Assembly: GCF_002192535.1 (NCBI RefSeq)
Contig: NZ_NAIA01000003.1
Location: 403,954-467,953, forward strand
Direction: 5' to 3'
Length of the DNA: 64,000 nt
Origin: Polynucleobacter hirudinilacicola
GTDB taxonomy: Bacteria > Pseudomonadota > Gammaproteobacteria > Burkholderiales > Burkholderiaceae
Below the pieces are notes generated by a model, which was not told the DNA's origin, did not search any database, and saw nothing but the letters and a program-made list of their open reading frames with translations. The position numbers and the translations under genes were made by a program. Positions within the stretch are counted from its first letter, which is position 1; the number at the start of each line of letters is the position of its first letter. Positions 52,127-60,119 of this stretch are shown one piece after another.

Positions 52127-54400
52127 CTAGGCATGAGAAGGGCGCCAGCGTTTTAGTAGCAGTGCATTACTGAGTACGCAAAAGCTGGAAAGCGCCATAG
52201 CGCTACCTGCCAGCATTGGTGATAGGTAGCCTAGAGCTGCGAGGGGAATTCCAGTGGAGTTAAAAATAAAGGCCCAAAACAAGTTTTGCTGAATCTTTTT
52301 CCAGGTTCGCTTGGAGATATCGATCGCATCAGCAACTAAGCTAGGGTCTCCGCGCATTAAAGTAATTCCTGCGGCTTGCATGGCAACATCTGTGCCAGTA
52401 GACATGGCCATGCCAACATCTGCTGTAGCAAGAGCCGGAGCATCATTCACACCATCACCTACCATAGCTACCCATTGGCGCTTCCCATTCTTATTAGATG
52501 ATTGCAGTTTTCGAATAATGTCTGCCTTGTTGTTTGGCAAGATTTGTGCAAAGACTTCATCAATACCGATGAGGTGACCTACACGATTTGCTGCTGCAGT
52601 ATTGTCTCCAGAGAGTATGACGGTACGAATCTGTAGTTGATGCAAAGATGCGATTGCCTCACTGGCATTACTTTTCAGTTCATCGCCAAAGGCAATGATC
52701 GCAATCGGTGATGACGTCGATACATTCATTAATACAGAGACAGTCTGCCCAGCCTCAAAGCAAGTTTGAGCCTTTTGAATAACCTCCGCTTGATGTGTGT
52801 TTGACTCGAGTGATGCAACGCTTTGTAAGCAGAGGGCCTCGCCCGCCCATGGGCCATTACTAGGTTTGCCACTAATGCCGATGCCTGGTAGCGCCTTGCT
52901 TTCTAAAGGCGGGATGGGATTCACTCCTTTTTGCTTGGCTCCATTCAGCAAAGCTTTAGCTAAAGGGTGTTCACTGCCTAATTGCAAACCTGCAGCACTC
53001 GCCAAGATGGCGTCATCATCAGCTGAACTAGTAAATGAAATTAAATTGAGAAGTCTGGGTTTGCCAATCGTCAGTGTTCCTGTTTTATCAAAGGCAACGA
53101 TATTTAAGCGATGTGCAAGTTCAAGCACTTGGGGGTCTTTAATCAAAATGCCAAAGCGGGCAGCAATGCCAGTACCCGCCATAATGGCTGCAGGTGTTGC
53201 TAAACCAAGAGCGCATGGGCAGGCAATCACCAGTACAGACACTGCTCTTAAAATTGCGATCGATGCAGAATCCAAATAAAACCAATTGATTAATCCCGTG
53301 ATGATGGCAATCACAATGACGCTCGGTACAAAGATTGCGCTAACCTGATCTACTAATTTTTGAATTGGTGCTTTCTGAGTTTGCGCATCTTCTACTAAAG
53401 AAATAATTTTAGAAAGGACGCTCTCAACGCCAACAGCTTGGGCTTCAATGACTAGGACACCCTCGCCATTGAGAGATCCGCCAATGACTGTTAGACCAAC
53501 GGATTTTTTAACTGGTGCGCTTTCACCAGTAAGGAGGGATTCATCTACATGGCTGCTGCCAAGCAGAATCAGGCCATCCACAGGGATCCGTTCGCCTGGC
53601 ATTACTAATACGCGATCTTTCGGAAAGACCTGCTCTAGTGGGAGTTCGCGATATTGATCTAGTGGGGCACCATCTGCAACTTCGATGTGAGAGTCGAGAA
53701 CTTTGGCGTGCGCTGGCCATAGTTTTTGCAGCGCTCGAATTGCCTCACTAGTTTGCTGCTTGGCACGAGCCTCTAGCCACTTACCCAAAAGCACCATACA
53801 AATGATGACTGCTGATCCCTCGAAATACAGTTCATGTGATGCATGGGGTGAGACTAGCATTTGATAAATACTTAAACCATAGGCGGCACTAGTACCGAGT
53901 GCAACTAGTAGATCCATATTGCCAACGCCAGACATCAGTGATTTAAATCCGGCTTTATAAAAACGCCATCCTAAAAAGAACTGAATTGGACTAGCGAGCA
54001 GTAATTGCCATTTTGGTGAGAGTGCCCAATGAATTCCAAACGGCATGAGAAGCATTGGTAAAAATAATGGGGCGGCAAGAGCAAAGCCTAATAAAACTCT
54101 TCCCAAGCCATCGCTGCCCCAAAAGGATTGTGAGGGTTTCAGTGCAGTAATTGCATGGGGTTCACTTAATTGGGCTTCATAGCCAGTCTTTTGGACTGCT
54201 GCAATGACTTCTCCAATTTTTGTGGGCGATGATGCATTCAGACGAATTCTGGCTTGTTCAGTCGCCAGATTGACACTGGCAGCTTCCACGCCGGGGATCC
54301 TATCTAGGGCTTTTTCAACCCTGCCTACACAGGATGCACAGGTCATTCCACCGATATCTAGAGTAAATAACTCAGAATGGATCTCTTTTGGGGTGCTCAT
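52127..54400 (-). CDS. copA: Copper-exporting P1B-type ATPase
   Basis: 757 residues. One N-terminal heavy-metal domain (GMTCASCVGRVEKALDRIPG), eight expected membrane helices, actuator motif LTGESAPVKKSVG, the ion-binding CPC in VIACPCALGLATPAAIM, phosphorylation site AFDKTGTLTIGKP, SEHPLAKALL (the HP locus) and GDGVNDAPALATADVGMAM. The CPC with a CxxC domain points to Cu(I). It is divergent from the small chaperone gene with only 51 bp between; I see no clear CueR box there. AcsF and cytochrome oxidase status may link it to copper supply, but that is speculation. Confidence 0.94.
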   Translation of the reverse strand: MSTPKEIHSELFTLDIGGMTCASCVGRVEKALDRIPGVEAASVNLATEQARIRLNASSPTKIGEVIAAVQKTGYEAQLSEPHAITALKPSQSFWGSDGLGRVLLGFALAAPLFLPMLLMPFGIHWALSPKWQLLLASPIQFFLGWRFYKAGFKSLMSGVGNMDLLVALGTSAAYGLSIYQMLVSPHASHELYFEGSAVIICMVLLGKWLEARAKQQTSEAIRALQKLWPAHAKVLDSHIEVADGAPLDQYRELPLEQVFPKDRVLVMPGERIPVDGLILLGSSHVDESLLTGESAPVKKSVGLTVIGGSLNGEGVLVIEAQAVGVESVLSKIISLVEDAQTQKAPIQKLVDQVSAIFVPSVIVIAIITGLINWFYLDSASIAILRAVSVLVIACPCALGLATPAAIMAGTGIAARFGILIKDPQVLELAHRLNIVAFDKTGTLTIGKPRLLNLISFTSSADDDAILASAAGLQLGSEHPLAKALLNGAKQKGVNPIPPLESKALPGIGISGKPSNGPWAGEALCLQSVASLESNTHQAEVIQKAQTCFEAGQTVSVLMNVSTSSPIAIIAFGDELKSNASEAIASLHQLQIRTVILSGDNTAAANRVGHLIGIDEVFAQILPNNKADIIRKLQSSNKNGKRQWVAMVGDGVNDAPALATADVGMAMSTGTDVAMQAAGITLMRGDPSLVADAIDISKRTWKKIQQNLFWAFIFNSTGIPLAALGYLSPMLAGSAMALSSFCVLSNALLLKRWRPSHA

Positions 54401-54451
54401 ATAGAAGATAATCTACTGCATAGGACCATATTTACAGCAAAAGAGGCTTAT

Positions 54452-54646
54452 ATGTTGAGTTTAAAAGTGTCTGGAATGACTTGTGGGGGCTGTATTAATG
54501 CTGTTACTCGGGCAATTCAAGCCCAGGATCCGCAAGCCAAGGTACAGGCTGATTTAGCATCCCAAGTGGTTGATCTTGAAACTTCTTTGTCGGCTGCGCA
54601 AGCTAGCCAGATCATTGCGGACGCAGGTTTTCCAGTTACTCAATAA
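54452..54646 (+). CDS. copZ: Heavy-metal-associated (copper chaperone) protein
   Basis: 64 residues from ATG 54452; the frame is open back to 54377 but that part lies on the copA start. A single HMA domain with the metal-binding loop SGMTCGGCINAVTRAI and the beta-alpha-beta-beta-alpha-beta length. It likely hands Cu(I) to the divergent copA product. Confidence 0.9.
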   Translation: MLSLKVSGMTCGGCINAVTRAIQAQDPQAKVQADLASQVVDLETSLSAAQASQIIADAGFPVTQ

Positions 54647-54662
54647 ACTGCCAGGTAGGCCA

Positions 54663-54699
54663 TAACCGCTTGTTAAGCAAGGTTTTGCTGGTGCGGTTA
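54663..54699 (+). promoter_or_regulatory. Nested stem-loop between copZ and apbC
   Basis: TAACCGC (54663-54669) pairs with GCGGTTA (54693-54699); inside it AGCAA (54676-54680) pairs with TTGCT (54685-54689) around a GGTT loop. No U-run follows, so it is not a standard terminator. A smaller TATTC/GAATA repeat follows near 54742-54756. Role unknown; transcript end of copZ or leader of apbC. Confidence 0.4.
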
Positions 54700-54776
54700 A
54701 TCTAGTCGCTATTCAATAAAATTAACAAAAGTAATTCTGGGTATTCATTCGGAATAGCTGGGTATAGGAGAAAGTA

Positions 54777-55865
54777 GTGTCAGTAACTGTAGAAGCTGTA
54801 CAAGGTGCCATTAAGAATTTGCTGGACCCTAATACTAAGATTGACTTTGTAACAGCCAAGAATCTCAAGAATTTGCGTGTTGAAGATGGCGATGTCACGT
54901 TTGATATCGTTTTGGGTTATCCCGCTAAAAGTCAGTTTGATGCCATTCGTAAGTCTGTCATTAATGCTGTGCGCGAATTGCCCGGCGTTAAAAATGTCAG
55001 CGTCAATGTGAGCAGCCAAATTGTTGCGCATGCTGTGCAACGTGGCGTGAAGTTATTGCCTGGCGTTAAAAATATTATTGCTGTTGCTAGTGGTAAGGGC
55101 GGAGTAGGTAAATCCACTACCGCTGTGAACTTAGCTTTGGCTCTTGCTGCAGAGGGTGCACAAGTCGGAATATTGGATGCTGATATTTATGGGCCAAGTC
55201 AACCAATGATGCTTGGCATTACTGGTCGACCAGAATCTATTGAAGAAAACACGATTGAGCCAATGGAAGGTCATGGCTTGCAAGCTAGCTCTATTGGTTT
55301 CTTGATTGAGGAAGATGCGCCGATGGTGTGGCGCGGTCCCATGGTCACTTCCGCTCTAGAGCAACTGCTTCGTCAAACTCGCTGGCGTGATTTAGATTAT
55401 TTAATTGTGGACATGCCCCCAGGCACTGGTGATATTCAGTTAACCCTGTCACAAAAAGTGCCTGTGACTGGTTCGGTGATTGTGACTACTCCCCAGGACA
55501 TTGCTTTATTAGATGCTCGCAAGGGTTTGAAGATGTTTGAGAAGGTGGGCGTGCCCATTGTTGGCATCATTGAAAATATGAGTACGTATGTTTGTACAAA
55601 GTGTGGACACGAAGAGCATATTTTTGGTAGCGGTGGTGGTGAAAAAATGTGTAAAGAGTATGGCGTTGATTTCTTAGGCGCATTACCACTCAACTTATCG
55701 ATCCGTGAGCAGGCTGATGCTGGGCGTCCAACCGTAGTGGCCGACCCTGATGGCGCTATTAGCGCGATCTATAAGAACATCGCTCGACAAGTTGCTATTC
55801 GTGTTGCTACTCTGTCTAAAGATATGAGTAGTAAATTTCCAAGCATTGTTGTTCAAAACACTTGA
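54777..55865 (+). CDS. apbC: Iron-sulfur cluster carrier protein ApbC/Mrp
   Basis: 362 residues from a GTG start with AGGAG upstream. The N-terminal DUF59/MIP18-like domain (1-95) is followed by a NBP35-type P-loop ATPase: GKGGVGKSTTAVNLALALA and LDADIYGPSQPMMLG. The cluster-binding CxxC lies in YVCTKCGHEEHIFG. It transfers Fe-S clusters to client proteins. Its place before the formate dehydrogenase locus, which encodes many Fe-S proteins, is fitting, though the gene is a general one. Confidence 0.93.
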   Translation: MSVTVEAVQGAIKNLLDPNTKIDFVTAKNLKNLRVEDGDVTFDIVLGYPAKSQFDAIRKSVINAVRELPGVKNVSVNVSSQIVAHAVQRGVKLLPGVKNIIAVASGKGGVGKSTTAVNLALALAAEGAQVGILDADIYGPSQPMMLGITGRPESIEENTIEPMEGHGLQASSIGFLIEEDAPMVWRGPMVTSALEQLLRQTRWRDLDYLIVDMPPGTGDIQLTLSQKVPVTGSVIVTTPQDIALLDARKGLKMFEKVGVPIVGIIENMSTYVCTKCGHEEHIFGSGGGEKMCKEYGVDFLGALPLNLSIREQADAGRPTVVADPDGAISAIYKNIARQVAIRVATLSKDMSSKFPSIVVQNT

Positions 55866-55879
55866 GGTCCTGAGTATTT

Positions 55880-56419
55880 ATGCGCTTTGCAGTATTAATG
55901 CGTAAACAAAATCTGGATAACCCATGGGTTTCATATCGATGGGTGCCTCGGGAGGTCTTGCCTGATTTTGGACAATTCAATCCACAAAGCCTGGAAAGTA
56001 GTTCTATATCAGGTCAATTTCTGGGGCGAGATGACGATGGTGAGTCTTGGTTGTTTACCGGCTTTGAATTAAATCTTTTTCCTGACGAAGCTGAAGGCTA
56101 CTATCTCAATGTTTCAGCGACTACACCGGCATGGTTTGTGATGTGGAGATTGGAGGAAGACATTGAGCATTATGTTGATGAGCAATCTCTTTCTCTTGCT
56201 AAAGCTGAAATAACGTTAGCAGTGCCACATCGAATTTGCGTGAGCTATAACGAGGCTGCCCGATTACTTGATGGTGGAGAGTCAGTTGATACCATCCCAA
56301 TGAGTAATGAGCATGCTTCTTGGTTGCAAGAGTACGTTAATGAAAACTATCGGCCTGAGCCAAAGAAGCGACATAAGCCAGCCTCATTCAAGGGTGCCCA
56401 GCGCCCAGCGGAGGAATAA
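55880..56419 (+). CDS. DUF3305 protein of the formate dehydrogenase locus
   Basis: 179 residues. The family (DUF3305) is found next to formate dehydrogenase genes in Proteobacteria together with DUF3306. Features are an initial strand RFAVLMRKQNLDNPWVSYRW, LFPDEAEGYYLNVSATTPAWFVMWRLE and a basic tail with KKRHKPASFKGAQRP. No signal peptide. It probably helps maturation or assembly of the enzyme; the activity is unknown. It shares one base with the next gene (TAATG). Confidence 0.85.
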   Translation: MRFAVLMRKQNLDNPWVSYRWVPREVLPDFGQFNPQSLESSSISGQFLGRDDDGESWLFTGFELNLFPDEAEGYYLNVSATTPAWFVMWRLEEDIEHYVDEQSLSLAKAEITLAVPHRICVSYNEAARLLDGGESVDTIPMSNEHASWLQEYVNENYRPEPKKRHKPASFKGAQRPAEE

Positions 56420-56967
56420 TGGCTGAGGGTTTCTTAAGTCGCTGGTCAAAGCGTAAGGCTGGAAAGTTAGATGATCCGGTAGAGCAGCCCAAAGAAGTTG
56501 CTAAGAGCCCAACGCCAGTTTCTCCAGAGGAACCAGCTCCTCCACCGGTAACCTTGGAGGATGTGGAGAAGATTGATCGTTTTGATCCTGATTTCTCCGC
56601 CTTCATGAGGCCAGATGTAGATCCTGCTGTGCAGCAGGCTGCGCTCAAAAAGATGTTTACCGATCCACGTTTCAATGTGATGGATGGCCTAGACATCTAT
56701 ATAGATGACTATTCCAAGCCTGATCCTTTACCCCCAGGCATGCTCGAACGAATGGTGCAAAGCGATATGCTCGGGCTTTTCAGTAAGCCTGATGCTACGG
56801 CCGAAGGGGAAAAGCAGGCAGAAGAGCAAATAGCGTCCTCTCAACCCAATGAGAAGCTTTTGGAGGCTCAAGACCAAACTGATTTAACATCCACAGATTC
56901 AACGGCGCAGACAAAATCTGCTCATTTGGATGAAGTACCCATAGAGCCTGCCCAGAAAAAAACTTAA
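56419..56967 (+). CDS. DUF3306 protein of the formate dehydrogenase locus
   Basis: 182 residues. It begins MAEGFLSRWSKRKAGKL, the usual DUF3306 start, followed by a Pro/Glu-rich low-complexity linker, then a compact segment DFSAFMRPDVDPAVQQAALK and DGLDIYIDDYSKPDPLPPG, and a disordered acidic tail. Function unknown. It is coupled to DUF3305 and followed after 11 bases by the polyferredoxin gene. Confidence 0.85.
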   Translation: MAEGFLSRWSKRKAGKLDDPVEQPKEVAKSPTPVSPEEPAPPPVTLEDVEKIDRFDPDFSAFMRPDVDPAVQQAALKKMFTDPRFNVMDGLDIYIDDYSKPDPLPPGMLERMVQSDMLGLFSKPDATAEGEKQAEEQIASSQPNEKLLEAQDQTDLTSTDSTAQTKSAHLDEVPIEPAQKKT

Positions 56968-56978
56968 GAAGATAGTGC

Positions 56979-59069
56979 ATGAGTCAAAAATTAGTATGTA
57001 ACTGCAATGGCACCATGCCTTTGGATACAAAGGCGCTTGGCGTTCCAGTGCATCACTCCTTATGTAGACAAGAGGTCAGCACTTTCTTAAAGGCGCTTGA
57101 TGGATCTGATTCATTAGTGGTTGCCTGCACCCAAGAGGGTGCGCTATTTAATGAGTTAGCTGAGCAGTCAGAAAAGCCTTTGGTGGCTCCTCTGCGTTTT
57201 GTCAATATTCGTGAGGTTGCTGGCTGGACTCAAGAGGCCAAACTATCAGGGCCGAAGATTGCATCTTTACTTGCTTTGGCTGACATGCCGGAAGCTGAGC
57301 CCGTTCCCGTCGTCAATTATCAAAGCCAAGGTAGGCTCTTAATTGTTGGCGCAGGATCTTTGGCATTGCCTTGGGCAGAAAAGCTCGGTGCTTCATTAGA
57401 TATTTCTGTTTTGTGTACCGAGCCTGGTGACTTACCTTTGGTACGTAACTATCCAATCTATACAGGTAAAGTGACTAAGCTGGATGGTTACCTTGGCAAT
57501 TTTTCTGTTGATTGGGATCTCGAGAACCCAATTGATCCAGAGATGTGTACTCGTTGTGGCGCTTGCGTTGAAGCTTGCCCAGAGAGTGCGATTGATCTCT
57601 CCTTTCAGATTGATTTAAATAAATGTAAGTCGCATCGTTCATGTGTCACTGCGTGCGCAAGTATTGGCGCAATCTCGTTTGATCGTAAGGAGCGTGCGCG
57701 TAATGCAGAGTTTGATTTGATTTTGGATTTGCGCACTGATCCCAAGATGCGTATGAGCCAAACACCTCAGGGATATTTCGCACCGGGTAAGGATCCGCTA
57801 GATCAGGCGATGGTAGTAAATCAATTGCTGGAGATGGTAGGTGAGTTTGAGAAGCCAAAATATTTTGTCTATAACGAAAAAATTTGCGCGCATGGCCGCA
57901 ACGGTAAAGTAGGTTGTAGCGCTTGTATTGATGTTTGTTCGACAGGTGCCATTGGCTCTATATTCAAAAATGGTCAAGGCAGTGTTGATGTCAATCCGAA
58001 TCTTTGTATGGGCTGTGGAGCATGCTCCACAGCTTGCCCGTCAGGTGCAATGCGTTACAACTACCCTAGCGTACCCCACCAAGGAAAAGAATTAAAAACG
58101 CTTGCTACAGTATTTACTGCCGAGGCTAAAAAGCTTAATCAAGCTGCCGCGCCAAGTCTGCTCTTGCATACCTTAAAAGCTGGCACTCAAATGATTGATG
58201 GCTTGGGCCGCACTGCCCACGTGATGCCTAAACAATTTGAGGCTTTGCCGTCATTTGTTATTCCATATGGGATTGAGCATATTGCGTCTACCGGCTTAGA
58301 TCTATGGCTTGGCGCTCTCACCTACGGCTTTACAGAAGTGGTCTTGCTATTAAGTGGTGACGAGGATCCCGCTTATCGCGCAACTCTTGAAGAGCAGGCT
58401 CATCTTACCAATGCAATATTGAAGGCTTATGGCTTTGATGAGCGCATTCATTTAATCGCGGCTCAATCCACTGACGATTTACAAACAGTATCTAATGCAA
58501 TGGGTGCTATGCGTCAGCGAGGCGCCTTGAGTACGATTTGCACCCCTGCCAGCTTTGGTTTATCTAATCAAAAGCGTGAAACGATTGAGGCAGTGCTTGA
58601 GCATTTGCAAAAACAAGCCAAGACTCCATTGCCAGAGGCGGGCGTCGCTCTACCCAATTCATCTTTGTTGGGCGGTTTAAATATCAACAAAGACGCCTGC
58701 ACTTTGTGCATGTCTTGCGTCAGCAGCTGTCCTGAGGGCGCGCTCCTGGATAACCCAGATGAGCCAATCCTCTCTTTTATTGAGAAGCAGTGCGTGCAAT
58801 GCGGCATCTGTGCTCAGACATGCCCAGAGCAAGCTTTGACATTAAACCCCCGTTTGCAAACTGTAGAACAGCGCAAGCAAAAAACAACGCTTAACGAGAC
58901 CCAGGCTTTTCATTGCATTAGCTGCGGTAAAGCCTTTGGAACTCTGAAGATGGTTGATCTCATGTTGACTAAGTTAGGTGCTCATGGCGCATTTGCGGGC
59001 GCGGCAATGGATAGACTCAAGATGTGCGGTGATTGTCGAGTAGTTGATATGGTGAAGAAAGAAACATGA
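56979..59069 (+). CDS. Polyferredoxin (multi-[4Fe-4S]) protein of formate dehydrogenase locus
   Basis: 696 residues. At least five cluster motifs: CTRCGACVEACPESAID, CKSHRSCVTACAS, a CxxC set in GCSACIDVCSTGAIG, CMGCGACSTACPSGAM, CTLCMSCVSSCPEGALL and CVQCGICAQTCPEQALTL, plus cysteines at both ends (CNCNGTM; CISCGKAFG...CGDCRVVDM). It is likely cytoplasmic and may carry electrons or act in assembly of formate dehydrogenase. It overlaps the TorD-like gene by four bases. Confidence 0.88.
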   Translation: MSQKLVCNCNGTMPLDTKALGVPVHHSLCRQEVSTFLKALDGSDSLVVACTQEGALFNELAEQSEKPLVAPLRFVNIREVAGWTQEAKLSGPKIASLLALADMPEAEPVPVVNYQSQGRLLIVGAGSLALPWAEKLGASLDISVLCTEPGDLPLVRNYPIYTGKVTKLDGYLGNFSVDWDLENPIDPEMCTRCGACVEACPESAIDLSFQIDLNKCKSHRSCVTACASIGAISFDRKERARNAEFDLILDLRTDPKMRMSQTPQGYFAPGKDPLDQAMVVNQLLEMVGEFEKPKYFVYNEKICAHGRNGKVGCSACIDVCSTGAIGSIFKNGQGSVDVNPNLCMGCGACSTACPSGAMRYNYPSVPHQGKELKTLATVFTAEAKKLNQAAAPSLLLHTLKAGTQMIDGLGRTAHVMPKQFEALPSFVIPYGIEHIASTGLDLWLGALTYGFTEVVLLLSGDEDPAYRATLEEQAHLTNAILKAYGFDERIHLIAAQSTDDLQTVSNAMGAMRQRGALSTICTPASFGLSNQKRETIEAVLEHLQKQAKTPLPEAGVALPNSSLLGGLNINKDACTLCMSCVSSCPEGALLDNPDEPILSFIEKQCVQCGICAQTCPEQALTLNPRLQTVEQRKQKTTLNETQAFHCISCGKAFGTLKMVDLMLTKLGAHGAFAGAAMDRLKMCGDCRVVDMVKKET

Positions 59070-59713
59070 GCGAAATCTCAAAAGAAGTAAAAGAGCAGTC
59101 CTCAACAGAGGTTGGCGATATCGGTTTACCAGAGGATTTAGCTAGGGCTGACCTCTATGGCTTAATTGCCAGATTTTTTCAATTACCACCAGATCAAGAG
59201 CTTTTGGATCAAATTGCTGCAACCGCCAATCAGCAGGAGGCTGCTGATGAGGCGCCTTTAGCTAAAGTCTGGATGGATGTGGTTGAGGTAGCTAAAAATA
59301 ATCCTGCCAAAGCTTGGCATGATGAGTTTGATTTGAATTTCATTAGTGTTGGTAAGCCTAACGTTGTTCTCAATGGCTCTTATTACATGGCAGGACACTT
59401 AAACGAGAAGCCGCTCGTCAATATTCGTAGGGCACTTGAGGAGTTTGGTCTTGAGGCTGCCGAGGAGGTGACTGAGACTGAAGACCATATCTCAGCTCTG
59501 TGTGAAGTGATGCGCTACTTGATTGCTGGTGATGATGTCGAGATATCAAACCTTACAAATCAAAGGGTTTTTTTCAATGACCACATTCGTCCTTGGTGTG
59601 ACGATTTTTGTAATGCCATCGAGGGTATTCCCGATATGCATCTCTATCGCCCAATCGCTGCGCTGACTAGAGAATTCCTGGCAATCGAGGGACAGAGCTT
59701 CGACATGATTTGA
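59066..59713 (+). CDS. TorD/DmsD-family molybdoenzyme chaperone
   Basis: 215 residues, all-helical. TorD-like chaperones bind the Tat signal and apo-form of molybdoenzymes until the cofactor is inserted. Features are DLARADLYGLIARFFQLPPD, DEFDLNFISVGKPNVVLNGSYYMAGHLNEKPL and FFNDHIRPWCDDFCNAIEGI. The client is presumably the FdhA encoded 400 bases downstream. Confidence 0.9.
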   Translation: MSEISKEVKEQSSTEVGDIGLPEDLARADLYGLIARFFQLPPDQELLDQIAATANQQEAADEAPLAKVWMDVVEVAKNNPAKAWHDEFDLNFISVGKPNVVLNGSYYMAGHLNEKPLVNIRRALEEFGLEAAEEVTETEDHISALCEVMRYLIAGDDVEISNLTNQRVFFNDHIRPWCDDFCNAIEGIPDMHLYRPIAALTREFLAIEGQSFDMI

Positions 59714-59828
59714 TGTTGCATCATTTTGAGGGAAAACCCTTAGGTGCAATTGAATATACATATATGCTAAAAATGCAAATACGAATTACACTTGTCCCAT
59801 ATCAAGAATAATTAAAAAGGAGCATGCC

Positions 59829-60050
59829 ATGAGCACAAAATCCAAAGTTGCTTTAAGCGAAGAAAACAAGCCTTCACGCCGTAAGTTCTTTATTGGTGCA
59901 GGCGCTACTGTAGGGGCTGTTGCTGTTGCCTCTCAAACCTCTATTGGTAAAGCCGTCATCCAAGAAATTGGCAGCACTGTAAAAGGTAAGGGCGAAGGCC
60001 AAACGATTACTGCTCACATGCGTAAGTATTACGAAAGCACCATGCTGTAA
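59829..60050 (+). CDS. Small Tat-signal protein of the formate dehydrogenase locus
   Basis: 73 residues. It carries a twin-arginine signal SRRKFFIGAGATVGAVAVAS and a short remainder with EGQTITAHMRKYYESTML. Small Tat proteins of this type accompany formate dehydrogenase genes in many Proteobacteria; they may help export or membrane attachment. Shine-Dalgarno AAGGAG lies 8 bases ahead. The 115-base gap before it holds a small hairpin (TTGCAT near 59715 with TGCAA near 59740) and AT-rich sequence, perhaps a promoter. Confidence 0.85.
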   Translation: MSTKSKVALSEENKPSRRKFFIGAGATVGAVAVASQTSIGKAVIQEIGSTVKGKGEGQTITAHMRKYYESTML

Positions 60051-60119
60051 ATAGTTGCATTACTAAATATTGTTTTAACTGTTACTAAATAAATAAAAAA
60101 ACTTTTTCAGGGACAACAT

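Noticed and set aside
54401-54451. CueR-type operator between copA and copZ
   Set aside because: The 51-bp interval has no recognisable ACCTTCC/GGAAGG dyad with 19-bp promoter spacing.
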